Below, in pieces: positions 7,960-15,559 of a stretch of 22,587 nucleotides of DNA; within the stretch, counting starts at the first letter, position 1; each line of letters starts with the position of its first letter. The position numbers were made by a program, and so were the translations under genes. Origin of the DNA: Hungateiclostridiaceae bacterium UBA1305 (lineage in GTDB: Bacteria > Bacillota > Clostridia > Acetivibrionales > DTU013); NCBI GenBank assembly GCA_002307275.1, contig DBTX01000030.1:3462-26048 (forward strand), in the 5' to 3' direction. The notes below the pieces were generated by a model. That model made no database searches. It was given only the letters and a program-made list of their open reading frames with translations, and was not told the DNA's origin.

Positions 7960-9612
7960 ATGACATTAAAAGATCTGATGCTTGGAAATATCCAATCCAG
8001 TCAAGGTGCCGCAGTGATACAGTTTGGGGTCCAAACTACACAAAAAATCGACGACAGGAACCAAAACAAGACATTTGGTGAAATACTGGGCAGCAAATTG
8101 AGCAGTGCTGAAAATCAGAACACTGTTAAAAAATCTGACGCAGATCAGGCTTCAAATAGTAAAGCTACAGCTACACTGACTACCAGTGAAGATAGCAAAC
8201 CCAAATTTCTTACTTACAAGGAAGCAAATGATTCCAATTCAGAACAGACTGTGTCCGAATCTTCATCTGTGAAAACAAAAAATGCAGATGACAGTACGGA
8301 CAGTAAGTCTGTTGAGGCGGAGGATGAATCCATGAAGGAAGCTGTACAGGATAATACGCCAAACAACATGATCCAGGCTCTGGCACAGATTTTGGGACTG
8401 GATATGAAGGAGATGCAGAAGCTTTTGGATAAGGCAGGTATAACATCCGAGTCCTTCAACAATTTGAACAGCATGAGCGAGAACGTATCAAAATTGTCGC
8501 AGATGCTGGGTCTTGACAGTGAACAGCAGGAAACACTGTTAAAGCTGTTTGAGTTGACGGGAAACATAATCGGTTCTGATGAGACCGCTGCCGGTGAGTC
8601 TGCTGCAAATACCTCAAGCACACAGGATACAGTGATCCAGGGGAAGGCAGCGGGAGATTCGGAGACTTTTGGTAAAACTGTCGAAGCGCTTTCTCAAAAG
8701 TCGGATAAAGCGGCTCAAAGTTCGGAAACAAATCAACCAGATTCAGGAATTGAAGCACTGCTTGCAAAACTGAATGACAAAATTAAAATTCGTCTGAACG
8801 AATTGGGAAATGAACTGGAAAAGGATCAAAGTTCAGTTGAAGCCTCAATAAAGCAGATTTTACAGCCGTTGTCCAACAAAGCAGCTGGTACGATTCAAGA
8901 ATCTTTGCAGCCGGCAGATGGAGCAACAGAAGCTGAAATTTCTGCAGAACCCGGGTTGACGACTACGGCAGCAACTGATACGGCAGCTTCAAAGGACGAT
9001 AGTGACGGACAGGAAACCCAGGCGAAAACAGAAAAAGAGACAGCAGCTCAACAGCCGGCGGCAGCAGTGAAAGAAACGCAACCACAGACAATTTTTACTG
9101 TTGCACAGCCGGATAAAACAATCGTGACCGATGTTGTCCAGAAAGCGGATATTACAAGGGCACCAGCAGACACAAAGGAAATAATCAGCCAGGTTATTGA
9201 AAAGGCAAAAGTTATTCTGACTCCCGACAAATCAGAAATGATCGTCGATCTGAAACCGGACAGCCTCGGAAAGATCTCCCTTAAGGTAGTGACTGAAAAC
9301 GGGATGGTCATGGCAAAGTTTGTAGCGGAAAGCCAGCAGGTGAAGCAGATACTGGAGTCAAACATGCAGTTGCTGAAGGATTCCCTGGAGAAGCAGGGAA
9401 TGAGCGTGCAGGGCTTCAGCGTATCTGTCAGGCAGGATTCAAACAGTTCGGCTGAAAAATGGAAACAACCTGATGACAGCAAAAGCTACAACACAGGTGG
9501 GACAGAATACCAGATACCGGGAATTAGCGGCAGCCTCGCAGGAGCGATTGAAGCATCGGGCAAAAACAATCCTTACGCATGGGGAAGCAGTACAATCAAC
9601 TTAACGGCATAG
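7960..9612 (+). CDS. fliK: Flagellar hook-length control protein FliK
   Basis: FliK is exported during hook growth and triggers the FlhB substrate switch when the hook is long enough. The 550-residue product has a long, low-complexity, Ser/Thr/Gln/Glu-rich N-terminal portion and a conserved C-terminal domain at about 420-505. That domain includes VDLKPDSLGKISLKVVTENG and ILESNMQLLKDSLEKQGMSV, the Flg_hook pattern that contacts FlhB. ATG 7960 is chosen because a strong AAAGGAGGTGA at 7947-7957 precedes it; the earlier in-frame ATG 7921 lacks one. The variable portion is expected to act as the ruler. Confidence 0.93.
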   Translation: MTLKDLMLGNIQSSQGAAVIQFGVQTTQKIDDRNQNKTFGEILGSKLSSAENQNTVKKSDADQASNSKATATLTTSEDSKPKFLTYKEANDSNSEQTVSESSSVKTKNADDSTDSKSVEAEDESMKEAVQDNTPNNMIQALAQILGLDMKEMQKLLDKAGITSESFNNLNSMSENVSKLSQMLGLDSEQQETLLKLFELTGNIIGSDETAAGESAANTSSTQDTVIQGKAAGDSETFGKTVEALSQKSDKAAQSSETNQPDSGIEALLAKLNDKIKIRLNELGNELEKDQSSVEASIKQILQPLSNKAAGTIQESLQPADGATEAEISAEPGLTTTAATDTAASKDDSDGQETQAKTEKETAAQQPAAAVKETQPQTIFTVAQPDKTIVTDVVQKADITRAPADTKEIISQVIEKAKVILTPDKSEMIVDLKPDSLGKISLKVVTENGMVMAKFVAESQQVKQILESNMQLLKDSLEKQGMSVQGFSVSVRQDSNSSAEKWKQPDDSKSYNTGGTEYQIPGISGSLAGAIEASGKNNPYAWGSSTINLTA

Positions 9613-9624
9613 GAGGTGAAAAGA

Positions 9625-10509
9625 ATGAGTGATACCACAATTACAAGCACACAAAAGACGATACAGCAGATCATCGATGATAATGCATCATCAACCAGTA
9701 CGCGTAACACCGGTGAACTTGGAAAGGACGATTTTCTGAATCTTCTGGTCACACAGCTCCAGTATCAGGATCCGCTCAGTCCGACCGAAAATACGGAATT
9801 TATCGGGCAGATGGCGCAGTTTAGCGCGCTGGAGCAAATGCAGAACCTGAACACCAGCTTCACCGCCTCAAAAGCTTACAGCCTGATCGGCAAAAACATT
9901 ACGGCTACGGTCACTGATGAGACAACGAGTGAAACCTCTGAGGTAACGGGTAACGTGACAAGTGTTAAGGTCAGCTCCGGTTCATATTTTTTAGTTGTGG
10001 ATGATAAGGAAGTGCCTGTTGAGGATGTTACCAATGTTACAGAAAGCAGCTATGCATCCTCAAGTAATCTTTCGAATTTCACAAACCTGATAGGATGTGA
10101 TGTGAACGGTATCGTTTATAATTCGGATGACGGCGACATGATCAAGGTCAGCGGGAATGTCAAGTCCTTACAGAAAGGCGTCTATGAGGATTATGCGGTG
10201 ATGGACGGAGTAAGCGTTGAGATTTCAGGTCTGGATACAACCGTAAAAACCACTGATACCGAATATCTCGAGAACACGCTGACTACAGCCTATGAAAATG
10301 GCGATGAGGTTGACATTATCATCAAGGACAGCAGCACCGGCGAATACGTTCCTGTTACGGCAACGCTTGCAGAATTGAATATTTCAGCCTCCGGAGATAT
10401 TACGGCAGTTTTGAACAACCTGCATGTTCCGATTGACAGCATTACAAGCATAACGAAATCGGAAGAGACCTCAACAGAATCCGAATCTTCGGATGAGGCA
10501 GGTGTTTAA
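9625..10509 (+). CDS. flgD: Flagellar hook-capping protein FlgD, extended C-terminus
   Basis: FlgD forms the temporary scaffold cap on which FlgE polymerises. The conserved N-terminal block at about residues 36-75 is clear: DFLNLLVTQLQYQDP, then FIGQMAQFSALEQMQNL. The protein has 294 residues, longer than the roughly 140 of B. subtilis FlgD as I recall it. The extra length appears to be three consecutive small beta domains (about 87-138, 155-203 and 226-277), followed by an acidic Ser/Glu tail. AGGAGGTGA at 9611-9619 fixes ATG 9625; the GTG at 9616 lies inside that site. The stop is one base before the next gene. Confidence 0.94.
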   Translation: MSDTTITSTQKTIQQIIDDNASSTSTRNTGELGKDDFLNLLVTQLQYQDPLSPTENTEFIGQMAQFSALEQMQNLNTSFTASKAYSLIGKNITATVTDETTSETSEVTGNVTSVKVSSGSYFLVVDDKEVPVEDVTNVTESSYASSSNLSNFTNLIGCDVNGIVYNSDDGDMIKVSGNVKSLQKGVYEDYAVMDGVSVEISGLDTTVKTTDTEYLENTLTTAYENGDEVDIIIKDSSTGEYVPVTATLAELNISASGDITAVLNNLHVPIDSITSITKSEETSTESESSDEAGV

Positions 10510-10510
10510 G

Positions 10511-10921
10511 ATGGTAATTGACAGTTCTGGAAACAGTATCAACAGACAGATCATTACCGGAAAACCTTCAGTTTCCGTCGGAAGCCAGACCAGTACAATA
10601 AACAGGCAGGAAGGTACCCAGACAGCCGGATTCGACAGTATACTGAAGCAGAAGCTTGCAAAGAGTGAAGAGATAAAATTTTCCAGGCACGCGGAACTCA
10701 GGCTCCAATCCAGGAATATCAGTCTTACGCAGGCTCAGAAGGACAAGATGAAGGAAGCAGTGGCAAAGGCCGAGTCGAAGGGCGTGAAGGATTCGCTGGT
10801 ACTGATGGACAATTTGGCCTTTGTGGTAAACATAAAGAACAGGACGGTCATCACGGCGGCAAACAGCAATGAGCTGAAGGACAACGTATTCACTAACATA
10901 GACGGAGCAGTAATAATATAA
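10511..10921 (+). CDS. Conserved flagellar operon protein of unknown function (TIGR02530 type)
   Basis: The 136-residue protein fits the conserved Firmicutes flagellar-operon family I know as TIGR02530. A Ser/Thr-rich disordered N-terminal third is followed by a compact region from about residue 55: KFSRHAELRLQSRNISLT, then VKDSLVLMDNLAFVVNIKNR and TVITAA. No membrane segment or signal peptide is visible. The function is not established; the constant place between flgD and flgE suggests a role in hook assembly. ATG 10511 follows the flgD stop by one base and uses GAGGCAGGTG within the flgD end as ribosome binding site, so translation is probably coupled. Confidence 0.85.
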   Translation: MVIDSSGNSINRQIITGKPSVSVGSQTSTINRQEGTQTAGFDSILKQKLAKSEEIKFSRHAELRLQSRNISLTQAQKDKMKEAVAKAESKGVKDSLVLMDNLAFVVNIKNRTVITAANSNELKDNVFTNIDGAVII

Positions 10922-10973
10922 CAGCCGGACCCTTTCGGGAGGCTGTCCATCCCCGAATGACAGACGGGATGGA
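10921..10973 (+). promoter_or_regulatory. Two tandem RNA hairpins in front of flgE
   Basis: ACAGCC at 10921-10926 pairs with GGCTGT at 10941-10946, with an inner CCC/GGG (10930-10932 with 10937-10939) closing a TTTC loop. Immediately after, CCATCCC at 10947-10953 pairs perfectly with GGGATGG at 10966-10972 around a 12-base loop; a further T10946-A10973 pair is possible but competes with the first stem. Neither is followed by a T-run, so they are not standard terminators. They begin at the stop codon of the preceding gene and end about 13 bases before the flgE ribosome binding site. A role in mRNA processing or in tuning flgE translation is inference. Confidence 0.55.
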
Positions 10974-11005
10974 GTTGAGATAATGAAGGAGGTCGAACAT
11001 CAACT

Positions 11006-12331
11006 ATGATGAGATCAATGTTCTCCGGTGTGTCGGGGTTGAAGGCACATCAGACCAGAATGGACGTTATCGGCAACAACGTTGCCAACGTCAATACGGT
11101 AGCTTTTAAGTCAGGGAGGGTTACCTTTCAGGAAATATTCAGCCAGACTCTTCAGGGTGCAAGTTCACCGGACTCCACTACCGGCAGGGGCGGTACCAAT
11201 CCAATGCAGGTAGGCCTTGGGCTTGGCATCCAGTCCGTGGATACCATTACCACCAGCGGAAGTACAGAGAGGACTGACAATCCGACGGACATGTCGATTG
11301 AAGGTGATGGCTTCTTTATTTGCAAAGGTGGAAGCGCCGATACTTTTAAATTTACCAGGGCAGGTAATTTCACTATTGACAAGACAGGCAACCTTGTTAC
11401 CGGCAGCGGACTGAACGTCTATGGCTGGCAGGCGCTGAAGTCGGATGACAGCGGCGAATTTGACACAGAAACGGCGATTGAGCCTCTTAACCTGTATTCG
11501 GACGACTATAGAAATAAGAGGATTATAGCTGCGGAAGCCACAACCAGTGCTGCACTGACAGGAAATCTGGATGCATCCTTTAATGATGCTGCAACGCTTG
11601 GAACTGATGATACTTTAGATACATTTACTGTACCAATGACAGTATATGATTCCCTGGGTAACGACTATAAGGTTAATGTCGTATATAATAAAAGTGAAGC
11701 AGGTACTACTTCCGGATCCACATGGGCATGGGCTGTAGAAGATACTACAGATAATGGCTTTGATGTAAGTTCCGGGGGGAGTGGTACTTTGTCATTTGAT
11801 ACGAATGGCGCTGTTGTGACAGGTTCACTCCCAACTTCAGCTTCACCTTTAGTTCTTACACCTGATGCAACATCAGGTGCAGATGCGATTAGCATTACGC
11901 TTGATTTTTCTAAAATCACTTCCTATGCAAGTGATTCCTCCGTCAAGCCAAAGACGGTCGACGGTTATACGTCAGGTAGCCTGACTACTTTCAGTGTCGG
12001 TTCGGATGGTATTCTGACCGGTATTTATGACAACGGTCAGCAGCAATCCCTTGGGCTGGTTGCTCTGTCAGGCTTTGAGAATCCGTCAGGTCTCGAGAAG
12101 GAAGGCGACAACATGTACATACCATCCACAAACTCGGGTGATTTTAAAGCCGTCAAACCCGGTTCAAGCGGTGTCGGTACGATAAACCCCGGTACATTGG
12201 AAATGTCCAATGTGGACCTGTCCAGCGAGTTTACAAGTATGATTATCACACAAAGGGGCTTCCAGGCGAACAGCAGGATCATTACGACTTCGGATGAAAT
12301 GCTGCAGGAGCTTGTAAATCTCAAGAGGTAA
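11006..12331 (+). CDS. flgE: Flagellar hook protein FlgE
   Basis: FlgE polymerises into the hook, the flexible joint between rod and filament. The 441-residue protein has the axial N-terminus (MFSGVSGLKAHQTRMDVI, then GNNVANVNTVAFK), a central Gly/Ser/Thr/Asp-rich region that would form the D1/D2 surface domains, and the FlgE/FlgG C-terminus (MSNVDLSSEFTSMIITQRGF, then ANSRIITTSDEML). AAGGAGG at 10986-10992 lies 13 bases before ATG 11006; ATG 11009 is an equally possible start differing by one residue. The gene is bordered by hairpins on both sides (10921-10973 and 12363-12396). Confidence 0.95.
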   Translation: MMRSMFSGVSGLKAHQTRMDVIGNNVANVNTVAFKSGRVTFQEIFSQTLQGASSPDSTTGRGGTNPMQVGLGLGIQSVDTITTSGSTERTDNPTDMSIEGDGFFICKGGSADTFKFTRAGNFTIDKTGNLVTGSGLNVYGWQALKSDDSGEFDTETAIEPLNLYSDDYRNKRIIAAEATTSAALTGNLDASFNDAATLGTDDTLDTFTVPMTVYDSLGNDYKVNVVYNKSEAGTTSGSTWAWAVEDTTDNGFDVSSGGSGTLSFDTNGAVVTGSLPTSASPLVLTPDATSGADAISITLDFSKITSYASDSSVKPKTVDGYTSGSLTTFSVGSDGILTGIYDNGQQQSLGLVALSGFENPSGLEKEGDNMYIPSTNSGDFKAVKPGSSGVGTINPGTLEMSNVDLSSEFTSMIITQRGFQANSRIITTSDEMLQELVNLKR

Positions 12332-12362
12332 TGCTGCTATATTTGATATGGTGACATAAGAA

Positions 12363-12396
12363 TCTGCAGGTGTGCTGACAGCGGTACACCTGCAGA
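12363..12396 (+). promoter_or_regulatory. Strong RNA hairpin between flgE and flbD
   Basis: TCTGCAGGTGT at 12363-12373 is exactly complementary to ACACCTGCAGA at 12386-12396. With two G-U pairs the stem continues to 15 bp, closing a four-base ACAG loop. It starts 32 bases after the flgE stop. The following bases are AAAATATGATTT, with no T-run, so it does not look like a standard intrinsic terminator. It may be a 3' stabiliser or processing site for the flgE message, or a partial terminator. It lies in a 141-base gap in which I see no gene. Confidence 0.7.
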
Positions 12397-12472
12397 AAAT
12401 ATGATTTATGATAAAGATACAAAAAACGACAAATTATGAAATTGTCTATTGAGTTTTTGAGGTAAAAACATT

Positions 12473-12673
12473 ATGATTAGACTAACCAGGCTTAACGGCT
12501 CGGTCTATGTCCTGAACTGCGAATTGATTGAAACGGTTGAAGCTACACCGGATACGGTGATATCGACAACCGAAGCGAAGAAATATGTTTGCAGGGAATC
12601 TGTAGATGAGGTTATTGCCAGAATTATAGAATACAAAGGCAAAATTCAGATCTTTGCAATTTTACACAAATGA
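12473..12673 (+). CDS. flbD: FlbD/SwrD-family flagellar protein
   Basis: The 66-residue protein matches the small FlbD family (SwrD, formerly YlzI, in B. subtilis) throughout its length: IRLTRLNGSVYVLNCELIET, then ATPDTVISTTEAKKYVCRES. In B. subtilis, SwrD is reported to raise motor power or torque; the mechanism is unclear. It is usually found next to flgE, motA/motB or fliL, as here. TTGAGGTAAA is upstream of ATG 12473. No membrane segment is visible. Confidence 0.92.
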   Translation: MIRLTRLNGSVYVLNCELIETVEATPDTVISTTEAKKYVCRESVDEVIARIIEYKGKIQIFAILHK

Positions 12674-12690
12674 TAGAGGGGGCATAAGTT

Positions 12691-13221
12691 TTGGAGTCTA
12701 AAGGTACGTTCTTTATATTGATTATAGTTGTTGCAGTTCTTGCGCTCACATTGGCAGCTCTTGCAGGTTATTTATTTATTGTGCAGGGTTCACCCGCCAA
12801 TAAAGGCGAAGCTGTTGCTGCAGCGACTACTGCTGCAGTCAAAACTGTTCCGGCGGAAGAAGATCTTGTCACGATAGCTTTATATGATGGCAAACGTTAC
12901 TTCAACCTGAAGAACGACGATCCTAAAAAAATTGCCATGATGCAGGTCAATGTCATACTCAAATGCCACAAGACACTCAAGGAAAAGGAAAATAAAAAGG
13001 TTATTGTTGAAGAAAAGATTACAGCTTATTCTGATGAAATACAGGAGCTTGTAGTCCGGTTCTTTCTGACTAAAACGATTGATGACGTTAAGAATATTGA
13101 AATTATGGACAAGGCGAAAGCCGATTTGTTGAAGGAAATCAACACCCTTTTGAATGAAGGTGCAAAGAAGCCGGAAGAGATTGTTTACAAGGTTATTTTC
13201 TCTGAATGGCTATTTCAGTAG
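12691..13221 (+). CDS. fliL: Flagellar basal-body-associated protein FliL (TTG start)
   Basis: FliL is a single-pass membrane protein that surrounds and supports the stator units. The 176-residue product has one N-terminal transmembrane helix at about residues 6-30 (FFILIIVVAVLALTLAALAG), an Ala-rich linker, and a C-terminal extracytoplasmic domain with the FliL pattern (AMMQVNVILKCHKTLKEKE; ELVVRFFLTKTIDDVKN; LLKEINTLLNEG). The start is TTG 12691, with AGAGGGGG at 12675-12682 eight bases upstream; there is no in-frame ATG before the membrane helix. motA and motB, which often lie just before fliL in clostridia, are absent. Confidence 0.9.
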   Translation: MESKGTFFILIIVVAVLALTLAALAGYLFIVQGSPANKGEAVAAATTAAVKTVPAEEDLVTIALYDGKRYFNLKNDDPKKIAMMQVNVILKCHKTLKEKENKKVIVEEKITAYSDEIQELVVRFFLTKTIDDVKNIEIMDKAKADLLKEINTLLNEGAKKPEEIVYKVIFSEWLFQ

Positions 13222-13233
13222 GAGGTGGTTTAA

Positions 13234-14220
13234 GTGGGAGATATTCTGTCTCAAAATGAAATAGATGATCTGCTTAAAGCGCTAAGTACCGGTGAGATAG
13301 ATGCTCACGAGATGCAGTCCACTACTCAGGAGAGAAAGATAAAGAGCCATGATTTCAAGAGGGCAAGCAAATTTGCCAAGGATCAGATCAAGACGCTCAA
13401 TATCATTTATGACAATTATGCACGTCTGGTGACAAACTTTCTTACCGGATACCTCAGAACTCTGGTGCAGGTTGATGTCGTTACTGTTGAAGCATTGCCG
13501 TACAGTGATTTCAGTAATTCCGTCTCCAACCCGGTTATACTTGCCATTATAGATTTTGCCCCACTTTCAGGTTCGATCATACTTGAGATTGAGCCGCATA
13601 TCGCTTTTGCACTGGTTGACAGGATACTTGGGGGCAAGGGATCTTCGATGGAGAGAGTCAGGGAATTTACAGAGATCGAGCTGGCTATCATTGAAAGAAT
13701 CATTATTCAAATATTGAATCTGATGCGTGAACCCTGGGAAAATGTTCTTTCAATAAGGCCAAGGCTGGACAAGATCGAGACAAATGCACAGTTCGCACAG
13801 ATCGTCGCGCAGAATGAAACGGTCGCGCTTATCACATTAAGCGCGCGTGTCGGCGATGTGGACGGTATGATCAACATTTGCATACCGCATATGGTTGTTG
13901 AGCCGATCGTCTCAAAGCTCAGTACGAAATTCTGGTTCTCAAATGTAGAAAAAGAAGCAACTCCGGAAATGAAGGAGAATATAGAAATTAGGGTACGCAA
14001 TACCATGGTGCCGATCAAAGCGATACTTGGGAAGACAACCATATCGGTAAATGATTTCATCGAACTGCAGCTGGGGGATGTTTTGCCGCTGGATACGGGA
14101 ATCAATGATGATATGGAGGTACAGGTAGGAGAACTTTTGAAGTTTTATGCAACACCGGGTGTAAAGAAAAACAAGGTTGCCATTAAGATTTCAAAGGTTC
14201 TGAAGAAGGAGGATGAATAA
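13234..14220 (+). CDS. fliM: Flagellar motor switch protein FliM (GTG start)
   Basis: FliM is the main C-ring protein that binds CheY-P and passes the switch signal to FliG. The 328-residue product begins with the CheY-P-binding peptide (LSQNEIDDLLKAL, residues 5-17). A CheC-like middle domain follows, including FAKDQIKTLNIIYDNYARLV and LVDRILGGKG. The C-terminal SpoA/FliN-like domain at about 245-320 includes VPIKAILGKTTISVNDFIEL. GTG 13234 is preceded by a strong AGGAGGTGG at 13220-13228. One base separates its stop from fliY. Confidence 0.97.
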   Translation: MGDILSQNEIDDLLKALSTGEIDAHEMQSTTQERKIKSHDFKRASKFAKDQIKTLNIIYDNYARLVTNFLTGYLRTLVQVDVVTVEALPYSDFSNSVSNPVILAIIDFAPLSGSIILEIEPHIAFALVDRILGGKGSSMERVREFTEIELAIIERIIIQILNLMREPWENVLSIRPRLDKIETNAQFAQIVAQNETVALITLSARVGDVDGMINICIPHMVVEPIVSKLSTKFWFSNVEKEATPEMKENIEIRVRNTMVPIKAILGKTTISVNDFIELQLGDVLPLDTGINDDMEVQVGELLKFYATPGVKKNKVAIKISKVLKKEDE

Positions 14221-14221
14221 A

Positions 14222-15409
14222 ATGGGAGATATGTTGTCGCAAGCTGAAATAGATGCTTTATTGAATGGCACCTCGCTTAATGATGATGCAGGAGGTGGGT
14301 CCGGTGAGGAATTATCACCACAGGAAATTGATGCACTTGGCGAGATAGGAAACATAAGCATGGGAACCTCCGCCACTACGTTGTTTACACTATTGGGGCA
14401 GAAAGTTGTCATAACTACTCCAAGAGTAGTCATAACCAACTGGGATGAGATTTCAAAAGAATATTCCAGTTCACATGTGGCGGTAAGGGTTGAATATACA
14501 CACGGGCTTGTCGGAAGCAACCTGCTGATCATGAAGGAAATAGATGTAAAGGTGATAACCGATCTGATGATGGGCGGCGACGGCAGCAATACATCGGAAC
14601 CCCTTTCCGACCTGCACCTCAGTGCGATAAGTGAGGCTATGAACCAAATGGTTGGCTCCTCTTCAACATCCATGTCAGCCATGTTTGATAAAAGAATTGA
14701 TATTTCTCCTCCAAAGGCTTTCATATTTGATGTTGGAACCTTGCAGCAGAATACCGGGCTTAGCGGATCTGAGACATTAGTGAAGATTGCCTTCAAAATG
14801 ATTATAGGTACGCTGATCGACAGCGAAATCATGCAGATAATTCCGATTTCTTTTGCAAAGAAATTGGTTGAAAATTTATTGAACATGGATACAGGCAGCG
14901 GGTCGTTCAATATTCCAAACGAAATCAGGAAGCAGCCTGAACCCCAGAGACAGAATACGGTTCAGCAGCCGCAGTCTCAACAGTTTGCCCCGCAGCCGCA
15001 GACACAACAGTTTGCACAGCCGCAACAGAATTACCAGCAGGATAATGGGTACGATATGCCGGCAGTCTGGAGCAGTAACGACCATAGGCAGGCAAGGGAG
15101 CCGGTCAATGTCCAGCCGGCACATTTCGAGAACTTTGATGACAGCCGGATTGTACTTGAAAGGAAAAACATCAGCCTGATCATGGATGTACCACTGCAGG
15201 TGACTGTTGAACTTGGGCGTACACAGAAACTGATAAAGGATATCCTTGAGTTCGGTCCCGGTTCTATTATTGAGCTGGATAAGCTTGCCGGAGAACCTGT
15301 TGATATTCTTGTCAACGGAAAGGCTATTGCAAAAGGAGAAGTTGTTGTCATTGATGAGAGTTTTGGCGTAAGGATAACCGACATTATTCACCCGAGTAAG
15401 CGGCTCTGA
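14222..15409 (+). CDS. fliY: Flagellar motor switch phosphatase FliY
   Basis: FliY combines a FliM-like CheY-P-binding peptide (LSQAEIDALLNG, residues 5-16), a CheC-type CheY-P phosphatase domain and a FliN domain, and replaces FliN in the C ring of many Firmicutes. Both phosphatase motifs of the D/S-x3-E-x2-N form are intact (D37-E41-N44 and S134-E138-N141). A Gln/Pro-rich linker at about 240-285 leads to a SpoA domain at about 315-390 (SLIMDVPLQVTVELGRTQ). The length is 395 residues. AAGGAGGA near 14207-14213 supports ATG 14222 over the in-frame ATG 14213. Next-door cheY supplies its likely substrate. Confidence 0.96.
   Translation: MGDMLSQAEIDALLNGTSLNDDAGGGSGEELSPQEIDALGEIGNISMGTSATTLFTLLGQKVVITTPRVVITNWDEISKEYSSSHVAVRVEYTHGLVGSNLLIMKEIDVKVITDLMMGGDGSNTSEPLSDLHLSAISEAMNQMVGSSSTSMSAMFDKRIDISPPKAFIFDVGTLQQNTGLSGSETLVKIAFKMIIGTLIDSEIMQIIPISFAKKLVENLLNMDTGSGSFNIPNEIRKQPEPQRQNTVQQPQSQQFAPQPQTQQFAQPQQNYQQDNGYDMPAVWSSNDHRQAREPVNVQPAHFENFDDSRIVLERKNISLIMDVPLQVTVELGRTQKLIKDILEFGPGSIIELDKLAGEPVDILVNGKAIAKGEVVVIDESFGVRITDIIHPSKRL
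14966..15019 (+). repeat. Two 27-bp direct repeats in the fliY linker
   Basis: Two adjacent in-frame 27-base units (14966-14992 and 14993-15019) encode QPQSQQFAP and QPQTQQFAQ. A third degenerate copy begins after them (PQQNYQQ). They lie in the disordered Gln/Pro-rich linker between the phosphatase and FliN domains, where a change in copy number would alter only linker length. Confidence 0.75.
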
Positions 15410-15429
15410 CAAAAAAGCTTATATTTTGC

Positions 15430-15464
15430 TTGACTTTGTCTGATTTTAAAATATAAAGTATAAT
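15430..15464 (+). promoter_or_regulatory. Overlapping sigma-A-like promoters before cheY
   Basis: TTGTCT at 15436-15441 and TATAAT at 15459-15464 are 17 bases apart, a near-consensus promoter with a perfect -10. A second, overlapping pair is TTGACT at 15430-15435 and TATAAA at 15452-15457, 16 bases apart. Both lie in the AT-rich 150-base gap between fliY and cheY, the largest gap inside the operon. They imply that cheY and the export-gate genes can be transcribed separately from the first block. The transcript would start near 15471 and carry a leader of about 90 bases. Confidence 0.6.
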
Positions 15465-15559
15465 TATAGGATAATTATTCCTTGATTATACTGCGATGAA
15501 ATGTTAACATAAGCATAGACAGCACTATACTCTATACTCACACAATAAGGGGAGAGATT

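Noticed and set aside
14191..14910. Long antisense reading frame opposite fliY
   Set aside because: It overlaps fliY fully, shows no recognisable domain and has no convincing ribosome binding site; it is a shadow of the sense codons.
15410..15440. Terminator after fliY from CAAAA and TTTTG
   Set aside because: The possible stem is only five A-T-rich pairs with no GC-rich stem or clear T-run; it is too weak to call.
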